Shown: positions 1-6,156, numbered from the stretch's first letter. The stretch is 9,451 nt of DNA from UBA2377 sp964429385 (GCA_964429385.1 CAYSBR010000062.1:1-9451); one strand, 5' to 3'. Notes: a model not told the origin generated them from the letters alone. Translations and numbers: made by a program.

Positions 1-46
1 TGTTGAAGAATGGGGTGGAGTGATCTATATTCACTCAAATTTGAAA

Positions 47-355
47 TTATGCTACTCTGTATTTATGTAAGTTAACGGGATTCTTTTCAAACTCCTCTTC
101 GGCTTTACGTTAATCGTAACTCCTTTGCATTCTTAACCAAAAATTAGCTTTACCTCCAAAAACCAGGGAGATCCGGATCGCTATATTTGGGGTAATTGCC
201 CCTTTACCATTTACAATTCTGGATAGGGTTAATCTTGAAACATTCAACAGATGGGCAGATTCTGTTATACTCAAATTAAGAGGGGTTATTACCTCTTCCA
301 ACAGAATAAGCCCCGGATGAATATTTATGCTTTTATGTCTGAAAGGTTCTATCAT
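47..355 (-). pseudogene. higA: HigA-family antitoxin (XRE-type HTH), truncated by an in-frame TAA
   Basis: The ATG at 355-353 opens an 81-residue frame ending at a TAA (112-110). It has the layout of HigA-type antitoxins: an HPG motif at residues 13-15 followed by LEE, a helix-turn-helix at about residues 28-50 with NVSR and VNGKG, then ITP, and the family's late FWLRMQ-x-x-YD motif. HigA proteins normally run on past this YD, usually with a leucine next, to about 95-105 residues. Here the frame continues without a break after the TAA for 20 more codons (starting RKAEEEFE) to a TAA at 49-47, giving 102 codons in all. TAA is one base from TTA (Leu), so I infer a recent nonsense mutation. HigA would bind DNA and neutralise a HigB RNase. 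No HigB frame is recognisable upstream (356-480), so it looks solitary. The 81-residue product keeps the whole HTH and might still bind DNA. Confidence 0.8.
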
Positions 356-519
356 AATTGCAGGATTTGAATACTGATTATATGCAGTATATATTTTATC
401 GGAAAGATTAGTTCCGGGTTGCCTGATATTTCAAAACCTTTCTGGTTTCTTCACCACTTTTCTTTGAAGTACTAAAGGCGTTTGCCGAATGATAGGAAAG
501 ATTTTTCTTGATCGGGTCA

Positions 520-590
520 TATTTTAGGGGTATTAAAGGGTTTGTGTACTCGAAAAAAGTTTATTTTTAGTGGTTTATTTTAGGGGTATT
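520..590. repeat. 15-bp direct repeat, two copies
   Basis: TATTTTAGGGGTATT occurs at 520-534 and again at 576-590, a period of 56 bases. Read on the minus strand (AATACCCCTAAAATA), it resembles the bases just before the ATG of the lipoprotein gene at 5923 (ATTACCCTAAAAC). The two copies may be duplicated ends of the decayed leader at 594-630. The repeat is exact as read; its meaning is inferred. Confidence 0.55.
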
Positions 591-593
591 TTC

Positions 594-630
594 GTTCAAA
601 ATTTCTTTACGTTAAACGTTAAGCATCAAT
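594..630 (-). repeat. Orphan copy of the lipoprotein leader sequence
   Basis: On the minus strand these 37 bases match 29 of 37 positions, without gaps, of the DNA upstream of the lipoprotein gene at 5923 (positions 5953-5989). Shared blocks are ATTGA, TAACGTTT and TTTTGAAC. The FGE-fold gene has a more diverged version in the same place (around 1869-1900). No signal-peptide gene follows here, so this copy is probably what remains of a third member of the family, or an intergenic repeat that the two genes also carry. Confidence 0.5.
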
Positions 631-655
631 TTTGGCTGCCCCTCCTGAAGACTGC

Positions 656-723
656 GTGAGCTTGCAGCGACGCTCCGCCTGTCGCCTGCCCGCTCACTTT
701 GTTTCGCTCAGGCCTTAGCTCAC
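656..723. repeat. Nested inverted repeats in a GC-rich spacer
   Basis: GTGAGCT at 656-662 is the exact reverse complement of AGCTCAC at 717-723, and GCTCAC at 692-697 can pair with the same left arm. The two alternatives would form mutually exclusive stems. The segment is much richer in GC than the DNA to its left. It may be a folded intergenic repeat or the tail of the FGE-fold gene's transcript. Confidence 0.35.
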
Positions 724-742
724 CAAAAGAGGCGATGCCCCG

Positions 743-767
743 TCATCCTAAGCCGGACGAAGGGTGA
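743..767 (-). terminator. Possible hairpin just downstream of the FGE-fold gene
   Basis: TCATCCT (743-749) can pair with AGGGTGA (761-767) as seven pairs with one G-T wobble, starting one base after the TAG stop at 771-769. No clear T-run follows on the minus strand, so an intrinsic terminator is only weakly supported. The pattern (CATCCT, short spacer, GAAGG) also resembles dispersed intergenic palindromes seen in many bacterial genomes. Confidence 0.3.
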
Positions 768-768
768 A

Positions 769-1836
769 CTACAATGACCGGACCACCCGAAAACCGAGGA
801 AGTTGAACCGGAACTCCGGGGAGCCGTGGAAGCGGTAAGCCACCCGGCTGATCTGCGGGTCGCTAAGCCAGCTGCCGCCGCGATACACACGCCAAGTACC
901 CGAAGACGCCCCTCGGGGGTTCGTCTGGCTACCGCTACTGTAAGCCCTGTACCAGTCTGAACACCACTCCCAAACATTGCCATTCACATCATACAGTCCC
1001 AGCTCATTGGCCTGCTTACCGCCCACAGGCTGTGTACGACTGTTACTATTATCATCAAACCAGGCCACTGCACCGATGTCATTGCTCCCGCTATACTTAT
1101 ATCCCTTGCTCTGGCTGCCTCCGCGAGCCGCATACTCCCACTCCGCCTCTGTGGGCAAACGGTAGGTATGGCCCTTCTTACGGCTCAGCCATTCGCAGTA
1201 GGCCACGGCGTCATGCCAGCTCACATTGATCACGGGGCGGTTACCCCGGCCAAAACCCGCATCACCCGGCTTCTCCCTACCTGTATCCCTACAAAAAGCA
1301 TCGTATTCCGCAAAGGTCACCTCATGCTTGCTCATATAAAAACCGTTCACTGTAACGCTGTGCACAGGCTTTTCATCATCATAACCATCGCTGTTGCCCA
1401 TACTGAAGGTGCCACCCCGTACCAGCACCATTCCCTGAGGAATATTGGCTACAGTATTTCTTTTTTTCCGATCTGTCTCCTCCTTCTCCTGCTGCCTTCT
1501 TTGTTCCTCTCCTTCCCCGGTCAGTCGGCGGTCGATGACAGCCTTCAGCTTCACCTCATAGAGCACCTCCCCCCCTGTCTGTGTCACCCGGTAGGTCTCC
1601 ATCACGGCGTCAGCTGTATTTTTTGGGTTAACCATCTTAAAAATGTAGGCACCTTTTCTCAGGTCGGTTTTAAAGATCACCTCCGGCTGTAGCCGGCCCT
1701 TCTTCTCCCCGTCGATGTACAGGTCGGCTTCTGCGTCGCTGTAAAACTTGATGGTCTGCACCGAGGTGGGAACCGTGCAGGCGTTCTGTAAAATTAAGGA
1801 GCTTAAAAGCAATAGGGCAACACACGTATTTTTCAT
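769..1836 (-). CDS. Lipoprotein with PEGA-like and FGE/SUMF1-fold domains, no FGE catalytic cysteines
   Basis: This is a 355-residue predicted lipoprotein. A signal peptide (residues 1-19) ends in LQNA before Cys20; Gln at -3 is not the commonest lipobox. Residues about 27-100 resemble a PEGA-type beta domain (DADLYIDG-like core, here EADLYIDGEKKG). A charged helix at 105-127 acts as a linker. Residues 135-355 are an FGE-sulfatase (SUMF1) fold: GMVLVRGGTFSMG (135-147), HEVT (171-174), RLPTEAEWEYAARGG (226-240), GNVWEWCSDWY (286-296), and the final RGGSW and LGFR. Genuine FGE carries two active-site cysteines shortly after the RGGS motif; residues 320-337 here (SWLSDPQISRVAYRFH) have none. I infer a structural or binding role at the envelope, not sulfatase maturation. 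GldJ and GldK of the gliding/type IX apparatus share this fold, but I see no specific link. The start is supported by near identity of the signal peptide with the gene at 5923. Confidence 0.85.
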   Translation of the reverse strand: MKNTCVALLLLSSLILQNACTVPTSVQTIKFYSDAEADLYIDGEKKGRLQPEVIFKTDLRKGAYIFKMVNPKNTADAVMETYRVTQTGGEVLYEVKLKAVIDRRLTGEGEEQRRQQEKEETDRKKRNTVANIPQGMVLVRGGTFSMGNSDGYDDEKPVHSVTVNGFYMSKHEVTFAEYDAFCRDTGREKPGDAGFGRGNRPVINVSWHDAVAYCEWLSRKKGHTYRLPTEAEWEYAARGGSQSKGYKYSGSNDIGAVAWFDDNSNSRTQPVGGKQANELGLYDVNGNVWEWCSDWYRAYSSGSQTNPRGASSGTWRVYRGGSWLSDPQISRVAYRFHGSPEFRFNFLGFRVVRSL

Positions 1837-1969
1837 CGTTTTAAGGGAAAATTTTTTATAAAATAATATTCAAAACTCCTTAAAATCAATTTTTTTCACC
1901 ATTAGGGCAAAAACGAACATGAAGGCAGAAAAATTCCGCATGGAACATCGGAAAAACCGAAGGTGGGCC
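1837..1969 (-). promoter_or_regulatory. Leader region of the FGE-fold lipoprotein gene, shared with the gene at 5923
   Basis: On the minus strand this region carries, in order, a TTTTGCCCTA block, an AAGGAGTTTTGAATATT block (about 1885-1867) and CCCTTAAAACG just before the ATG. The gene at 5923 has the same three blocks in the same order (TTTTGCCTTA, AAGGGGTTTTGAACATT, CCCTAAAACT). The conservation suggests a common promoter or untranslated leader. I could not fit a clean TTG/TAnnTTTG promoter to both copies. Confidence 0.5.
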
Positions 1970-2508
1970 TTAAGACCATCCGGATAAAAGGGAGGAATTT
2001 ATCAGACGTTGAATGGATAACACCATAAAAATGTTATAACAAAGTAAAAGTTCAAAATCTCCGGTAGTATGATATTTAACAGATTCCTTAATAAACTCCG
2101 AATCAAGGTGCGGACCAATACCCCGAAATCTCTAATTTAATTCTGTCCAATTTTTGGAGGAGCGTCACTTTTAAGTAAGCCGTTGGTCAGTGCAAGTATT
2201 TGTTCGGTCGAAACTCGATGCAAATTGACAAATTCGGTAGCAAATGCAGGCAGATAGGGTTACACGAAGTCAGGATAGTCGAGTAGTTGAAAGGTCGCTT
2301 CGAGGTCGGCATAGTTTTTATGTTCCAATAGAAGACTAATTTTGAGTTTCCGTTTTCCTCTCATTTTAACACTCCAGCCCAGATCCGAATAAGATGTTTT
2401 CATATCCTCCCTGATATAGGAAGTGTCCCACGGCGCCAGCGTTTTGAAGTCTATCATCTTCACCCATGGATTGGGAAGATATTCAAAGCGATTTTTAGAC
2501 TTTGAGAA
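1970..2508 (-). pseudogene. Decayed Rpn/YhgA-type PD-(D/E)XK nuclease-transposase relic
   Basis: Reading left from 2508, the frame gives YLPNPW, KMIDFKTL, then DLGWSVKMRG and SLLLEHKNYAD-x-x-x-x-FQLLDY. This is the N-terminal half typical of Rpn (recombination-promoting nuclease/putative transposase) proteins, including the D...EHK nuclease core. After PDFV comes a TAA (2262-2260). The same frame then continues with YLPAFATEFVNL and STEQILALTNGLL to a TAA at 2139-2137, matching from memory a region about 50 residues further along in the family (LPxF, then DEQILAL). A third piece in another frame, containing SEFIKESVKY, runs to 1972-1970 and may be the C-terminal part. I infer an internal deletion plus frameshift; the true N-terminus is also missing. 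The longest frame (2463-2260, GTG start, 67 codons) is not likely to make a working protein. Rpn genes are often copied and broken in bacterial genomes. Confidence 0.65.
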
Positions 2509-3051
2509 TCAATTATCTGTCCAATCAACCATAATACTATAAACTGTCCGTTCTATATTGTTTTCCCTCCTTTTATAACTTGTTGTTTCAAATTTTAGTT
2601 TTACTCCTGGGTATCTGTTTGAACTATAAATTGTTTGTACATAACCTCCTAAATAATCACTCTCCCCCAAAATATTATTGTCAACCTCGTTTGTAAAACC
2701 TAGCTGAGTGAAACTTGCCCTTAAAGTTTGATAGTAAGGTTTTGAAACCGTAGTAACCTTAATCCAATTCCCGTTCTAATTCCCGCACATGAGGAGACCA
2801 AAAGTTAAACCGTTAGACATCGGGGTATCTATCGTAAAGGGCTTATCACTGCTATATTCGAAGACTGAGTAATAGATGCCTTTTCTACTTTTATCAAAGG
2901 TAAACCCCTTAATAATCATAAAGTCATTAATGCAGTCAAAGTTCTTAAACAATGATTTTTCCAATAACTCATCAGCAGTCAATGTTTGCCCTGAAACAAG
3001 ATTGCTTACACAAATTAATAGAAGACAGAGAATGAGTTTGTTCTTTTTCAT
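2509..3051 (-). pseudogene. Small secreted protein of unknown function, split by an in-frame TAG
   Basis: The ATG at 3051 begins a signal peptide (MKKNK, a hydrophobic stretch, then SGQ at residues 20-22). The frame runs 91 codons to a TAG at 2778-2776. After it the same frame stays open for 88 more codons (beginning NGNWIKVTTV, ending MVDWTDN) to a TGA at 2511-2509. The total of 180 codons is close to that of the neighbouring secreted gene (181). The second half has ordinary coding character (alternating hydrophobic and polar residues, PGVKLKFETT), so I read this as one gene with a single nonsense mutation. A sequencing error or suppression of TAG is possible. It lies 46 bases after the gene at 3098-3643 and is probably the last gene of that operon. 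I do not recognise the family; secretion is the only inferred property. Confidence 0.75.
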
Positions 3052-3097
3052 CGAAATTCAAAATTTATTAATTTGATGAGGTATTGGAGGGACATTT

Positions 3098-3643
3098 CTA
3101 TTCAAATAACCTTTTTGGGCGAAAAATTCTCATCATTTTGAGTACATCTTCCTCACTTTCCTCGGATTTTTTAAAAATAAAAGAGACATACCCATAGGGT
3201 GTCTGATAGACGGCATGATTTTCATCGATACTTACTAACACATTTTCGGGTAGCGGGTTGGTTCCTCTAAATACCTGTTTGAACTCCGGAATTTTCTCTA
3301 AAATTTCATCCACTGCTTTTAAAGAACTAATGCCAAAGGCAAGGCCAAAAGGCAGGCGGCTTATGAATCCATCACGCACTTCTATATAATCGCGATGGGT
3401 ATAAAAATACATATCGTGCTTCAGGTAGAATATACCTCCCCCATAATTTGCCCAATCTCCTTCTTCTGTTTCTCCGGTATAACAGGGCAGCACCTGTTTA
3501 ATTTTTTCCTGGGAATCATCCGGCCTTATCCCGTTTAGTGTACCCGTAAGCAAATCTAATGTGAGAGAGGTACATTGGCCGTAGGCGGCAGAACCAGTCA
3601 ATGACAAAACAATAACAAGAAGAATAACAAACGTAGATTTCAT
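3098..3643 (-). CDS. Small secreted protein of unknown function
   Basis: This is a 181-residue protein with a clear signal peptide: K3, a hydrophobic core at residues 5-17, and likely cleavage near AAYG-Q (residues 19-23). The mature part has two early cysteines (24 and 54) that could form a disulfide. Residues 33-52 (TGTLNGIRPDDSQEKIKQVL) resemble the 'G-I-x-x-x-x-S-x-E-x-I-x-x-x-L' start of SmpA/BamE-like or beta-lactamase-inhibitor-like folds; that is a shape resemblance, not an assignment. The rest is rich in aromatic residues and ends in a basic tail (RIFRPKRLFE). It begins 12 bases after the cysteine-rich lipoprotein ends, so the two are probably cotranscribed. It acts in the periplasm or outside the cell; its function is unknown. 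Confidence 0.8.
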   Translation of the reverse strand: MKSTFVILLVIVLSLTGSAAYGQCTSLTLDLLTGTLNGIRPDDSQEKIKQVLPCYTGETEEGDWANYGGGIFYLKHDMYFYTHRDYIEVRDGFISRLPFGLAFGISSLKAVDEILEKIPEFKQVFRGTNPLPENVLVSIDENHAVYQTPYGYVSFIFKKSEESEEDVLKMMRIFRPKRLFE

Positions 3644-3655
3644 AGTTATGATTTT

Positions 3656-4057
3656 TTATTTTTTCCCGGTTCCATAACAAGCCATACATTTTTTTTTACC
3701 TTGCCCAAAGCATGTAAAACACCGTACTTCCCCTTTTTCACAGGAGACGTTTGAGCACTTTGTTTTGCCGGTTGCTTCGCAATCCTTACATGGAAATCTG
3801 CCATAATGATATTGGTATTTACCTCCATCATTTTCATTATAGCCATAGTCATACGTATATCGTTGACCGATACCTCCGCATGTAGAACAAGTACGCTCCC
3901 CCTTCCCAAAACACCATGTACAGGGCTTAGCCCCATCTCCTTCACAATCACTGCATGCTACCTCTCCTGCCCCGTCACATATCTCACATTTGCTTTGTAG
4001 TACGCTGCAGCTTGCAATTGTAAATGTCAATAAGAATAATAATGCTATTTTGGCCAT
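3656..4057 (-). CDS. Cysteine-rich lipoprotein with eight DnaJ-type zinc-finger-like CxxC units
   Basis: This 133-residue protein has a signal peptide and lipobox (TIAS-Cys17). The mature part consists almost wholly of cysteine pairs: C24/C27, C35/C38, C46/C49, C57/C60, a Tyr/Gly-rich linker (66-88), then C90/C93, C101/C106, C113/C116 and C124/C127. Most read CxxCxGxG or a close variant, the signature of the DnaJ central zinc-binding domain, where four such units bind two zinc ions. This gene has two sets of four. There is no J-domain or any other DnaJ part. DnaJ is cytoplasmic, whereas this protein should sit on the envelope, where the thiols could bind metal or form disulfides. C101-x4-C106 is an irregular unit. 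It starts 194 bases after the preceding gene ends and is followed after 12 bases by the secreted gene at 3643. The exact role is unknown. Confidence 0.85.
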   Translation of the reverse strand: MAKIALLFLLTFTIASCSVLQSKCEICDGAGEVACSDCEGDGAKPCTWCFGKGERTCSTCGGIGQRYTYDYGYNENDGGKYQYHYGRFPCKDCEATGKTKCSNVSCEKGEVRCFTCFGQGKKKCMACYGTGKK

Positions 4058-4251
4058 ATAATTTTTAGTTTTTCAATGGAGCTCATATACTTCATAAATC
4101 ACTCTAAATCAAAATTCCACCAATTTATGGGCTTCATTATCGGCAGAGACCTTTTTCAAAGAGACTCTTCCGTTAAAAATGTGTAATTCCTGTCGAAGAC
4201 AGGATGTCGCTTTCCCTACGGCTGAAACATGGGAGAGCAAGGCTTTTCCAA
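4058..4251 (-). other. Spacer between two lipoprotein genes with a hairpin and a weak promoter
   Basis: There is no gene in these 194 bases. A hairpin, TCCTGTC (4188-4194), GAA, GACAGGA (4198-4204), has seven perfect pairs. On the minus strand it lies 47 bases after the stop of the gene at 4845-4252 and is followed by a loosely T-rich stretch, so it may end that transcript. Nearer the next gene, a TTG (minus strand, 4112-4110) is spaced 20 bases from TATATGAG (4089-4082), a partial match to the Bacteroidota promoter TTG/TAnnTTTG, 25 bases before the ATG at 4057. The -7 match is imperfect. Confidence 0.35.
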
Positions 4252-4845
4252 CTATCTTTCTTCCATTAAAATTGCCCAATCATTTTCCCTTCTTAATATT
4301 TTCACAGTATTTGTATCGATTGCCTCGAAAAAAAGACAGGTTTTCTGCAAAACCTCATAAACTCTATTAGGTTTGATAATATATGACACCATCAGCGTAT
4401 CTTTAGATGTCAGTGTACTTTGGAGTTCTATTTCATCCATATTTTTAAGGGCTAACAGATAGCTATCACTTGTTTCTCCTATTAAAAATTTATTTCCTAT
4501 CTCTGATAGTAAAATATTATATGACTTACTAACAACTGGATAATACGAGTCATCCTTGATTAGTTTAGCACTTACCATTCCACTAACAGATAGGTTATCT
4601 ATTACTTCTTTACCATTGTCTCCTGGAAGTTTTCCATCGCTAATAACATAGACCTCTTTGTATATTTTGGGGATCTCAAGACACCGACGTTTACCGTAAC
4701 AGGAAATAATCATACTATGCTTTAATTCATGCACTGTATTTAATTCAAAATTCTTAATTAAGACTTTAAGCTGTTCATCATCTAATTTTTCAGAACAACT
4801 GGATAATATACACATCGAAATAATCAAAAGAATTAGTTTTTTCAT
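4252..4845 (-). CDS. Small lipoprotein of unknown function
   Basis: I chose the ATG at 4845-4843 (197 residues) because it gives MKKLILLII, a normal signal-peptide start. An in-frame TTG four codons earlier (4857) would add only MYLS. The lipobox is LSS-Cys17. The mature protein begins with a charged tether (SEKLDDEQ), has a possible disulfide pair (C49, C55) and otherwise looks like a mixed alpha/beta domain with many Lys, Asp and Ser. It ends with RRENDWAILMEER. I recognise no family. It starts 31 bases after the coiled-coil lipoprotein gene ends, so both probably share a transcript. It is expected to be attached to the inner or outer membrane on the periplasmic or surface side. Confidence 0.8.
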   Translation of the reverse strand: MKKLILLIISMCILSSCSEKLDDEQLKVLIKNFELNTVHELKHSMIISCYGKRRCLEIPKIYKEVYVISDGKLPGDNGKEVIDNLSVSGMVSAKLIKDDSYYPVVSKSYNILLSEIGNKFLIGETSDSYLLALKNMDEIELQSTLTSKDTLMVSYIIKPNRVYEVLQKTCLFFEAIDTNTVKILRRENDWAILMEER

Positions 4846-4876
4846 GCTTAAATACAACTTTCATTAATGACAAAAT

Positions 4877-5923
4877 TTATAACAAATTAAAAGTCCATTC
4901 TCCATATTTTCCCGTTTCTACTGATGACATACCCCCCTGACTATTAACTCTATATTGAGCATTTGGTGTTATCATTACTGATCTATTCCCATCAATCCAT
5001 GGGGAAATATGGCCATTAGTAATTCTATTCTTTTTATAAGTTATAGAGCAGTCTTCATTATCTAAGTCACAAGAACATTCGGATGTATCTATGAACGAAT
5101 CATAAAATGTAAAAAAAATAGTTGCATCCCCCTTCTGCTCAGGGTCGAATCCTTTGATAAACTCAACTAAATAGCTCCAATGATCCGCACTATTAGGGTT
5201 ATATCCTTTTGCAACAATCTCAATACAATAAGAGGTTATCTTAAAGTATCGCCCATAAGTGCCTGTTTTAATGACCTGGAACTCTGGAAGAAGCTCTGAA
5301 GAGAGTGACAATTGGCGGATCTTTTCAATACGCACTTTTTCCTTTTCCTCTCGTTGTTGCTTTTTCAAGGATACTGCCTGCTCATACTCTGCCTGTTTTC
5401 TTTCCGCTTCCTCTTTCCGCCTTTTTTCTTCGGCTTCGTAGGCCGTTACACTATTTCGTGGGATAATCAGGTAGCCGTTCCCATCTGCCTGATATCTCGT
5501 ATAAGACTGTCTTTCTTTTTTATTGTAGTCGCTTAACCATTGATCAAATCGTTGAGTAGAGACATTTTCATTTGAAATACGGGGTTTGGATTTTGCTATA
5601 GCTATAAAATAAGGTAAAGTGATTACCGCGGAGAAAACAGTTGCTCCCAATAAACCTCTTTTATGTAACTCTTCTTTGGTTTTAGGGTTTCTCTGATCTT
5701 GTTCGGACGACAAATAATACCCTCCTGCTCCTACACCCGCTGCAACAAAAGGCAAGTAAAACCAATGCTTGCTCTTCTTCTTAACCGAATAATACGGATT
5801 ACTCACCCGCTCCGCCGAGTTGTGAAGCGACTGTTTATTTCCGGCTACCGGAATACGTACCGTACAGGCATTTTGTAAAATCAAGGATCCTATAAGCAGT
5901 AAGGCAACGCACCTGTTTTTCAT
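4877..5923 (-). CDS. Lipoprotein with two hydrophobic segments and a coiled coil, unknown function
   Basis: The ATG at 5923-5921 (348 residues) is preferred over the in-frame ATG at 5944 because the resulting first 22 residues match the FGE-fold lipoprotein at 19 positions, including LILQNAC with Cys20. After the lipid anchor come two hydrophobic segments (about 53-72, glycine-rich, and 90-110), so the protein may be membrane-embedded as well as lipidated. Residues 161-204 form a highly charged coiled coil rich in Glu, Lys and Arg. The C-terminal part (210-348) is a probable beta-rich domain with a cysteine cluster SECSCD at 281-286 and C292. I recognise no family. It is the first gene of a run of minus-strand envelope genes and faces the toxin-antitoxin genes across a shared 233-base spacer. 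Unlike the FGE-fold gene it has no catalytic-type domain; the two share only the leader, signal peptide and a charged linker. Confidence 0.82.
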   Translation of the reverse strand: MKNRCVALLLIGSLILQNACTVRIPVAGNKQSLHNSAERVSNPYYSVKKKSKHWFYLPFVAAGVGAGGYYLSSEQDQRNPKTKEELHKRGLLGATVFSAVITLPYFIAIAKSKPRISNENVSTQRFDQWLSDYNKKERQSYTRYQADGNGYLIIPRNSVTAYEAEEKRRKEEAERKQAEYEQAVSLKKQQREEKEKVRIEKIRQLSLSSELLPEFQVIKTGTYGRYFKITSYCIEIVAKGYNPNSADHWSYLVEFIKGFDPEQKGDATIFFTFYDSFIDTSECSCDLDNEDCSITYKKNRITNGHISPWIDGNRSVMITPNAQYRVNSQGGMSSVETGKYGEWTFNLL

Positions 5924-5993
5924 AGTTTTAGGGTAATTTCCCATAAAGAAATGTTCAAAACCCCTTCAGGTCAAACGTTATGCGTCAATAAGG
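5924..5993 (-). promoter_or_regulatory. Leader region of the coiled-coil lipoprotein gene
   Basis: This is the second full copy of the leader. On the minus strand TTTTGCCTTATTGACG, TAACGTTTG and AAGGGGTTTTGAAC precede CCCTAAAACT and the ATG. Thirty-seven bases (5989-5953) match the orphan copy at 594-630 in 29 positions, and the block order matches the FGE-fold gene's leader. A TA-N3-TTTG element within it is near the -7 consensus but has one base too many and lacks a well-placed TTG, so no promoter is called. Confidence 0.5.
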
Positions 5994-6096
5994 CAAAAGC
6001 CCTCACCAAGGCAGGAAAATACTGCGGGAAGCACCGGGTAGTACTGGAGATAAAGAGAGTTTATTTCAAAAGTCATCAGGCAGGTGAAACAAAGAA

Positions 6097-6140
6097 CCTG
6101 TTGCTTATTTTGCTTTTCTCATAACAGGAGAATAAATTTG
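6097..6140 (+). promoter_or_regulatory. Promoter of the antitoxin-toxin pair, with a possible operator
   Basis: TTG (6110-6112), 20 bases, then TAAATTTG (6133-6140) fits the Bacteroidota sigma factor consensus TTG-N19-21-TAnnTTTG. The antitoxin ATG at 6157 lies 16 bases after the -7 element, so the leader would be very short. CCTGTT (6097-6102) and AACAGG (6123-6128) are inverted copies enclosing the -33 element. Antitoxins commonly bind palindromes at their own promoters, so this could be the autoregulatory operator; six-base arms are weak evidence. Confidence 0.6.
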
Positions 6141-6156
6141 TATAAAACAATTGATT

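Larger units (their letters stand above)
356..768. other. 413-base non-coding stretch with repeats and a possible leader remnant
   Basis: There is no convincing gene between the HigA start and the stop of the FGE-fold gene. The AT-rich part (356-640) holds a 15-bp direct repeat and a copy of the leader DNA found before the two lipoprotein genes. The GC-rich part (641-768) holds nested inverted repeats and a hairpin just after the FGE-fold stop codon. A minus-strand frame without a start codon runs from about 560 to 421 and ends in QATRN; I could not assign it to any family. A 29-codon ATG frame at 520-431 has no supporting signal. Confidence 0.6.

Noticed and set aside
356..480. HigB toxin partner upstream of higA
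   Set aside because: No frame on the minus strand shows RelE/HigB features such as the late basic strand and tail; the open frames there are short and unassignable.
431..520. 29-codon minus-strand ATG frame after a leader-like repeat
   Set aside because: It starts where a signal peptide would be expected but encodes a basic, non-hydrophobic peptide with no family signal.
1168..1692. Long plus-strand open frame opposite the FGE-fold gene
   Set aside because: It is a shadow of the GC-richer minus-strand gene, which has clear domain motifs; the plus-strand translation has no recognisable family pattern.
769..1836. Functional formylglycine-generating enzyme
   Set aside because: The catalytic cysteine pair after the RGGS motif is absent.
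47..3051. Possible reassignment of TAA or TAG as sense codons
   Set aside because: Both TAA and TAG occur as normal final stops in intact genes of the window (the FGE-fold gene ends in TAG), and the lesions involve different codons, so independent mutations are simpler.
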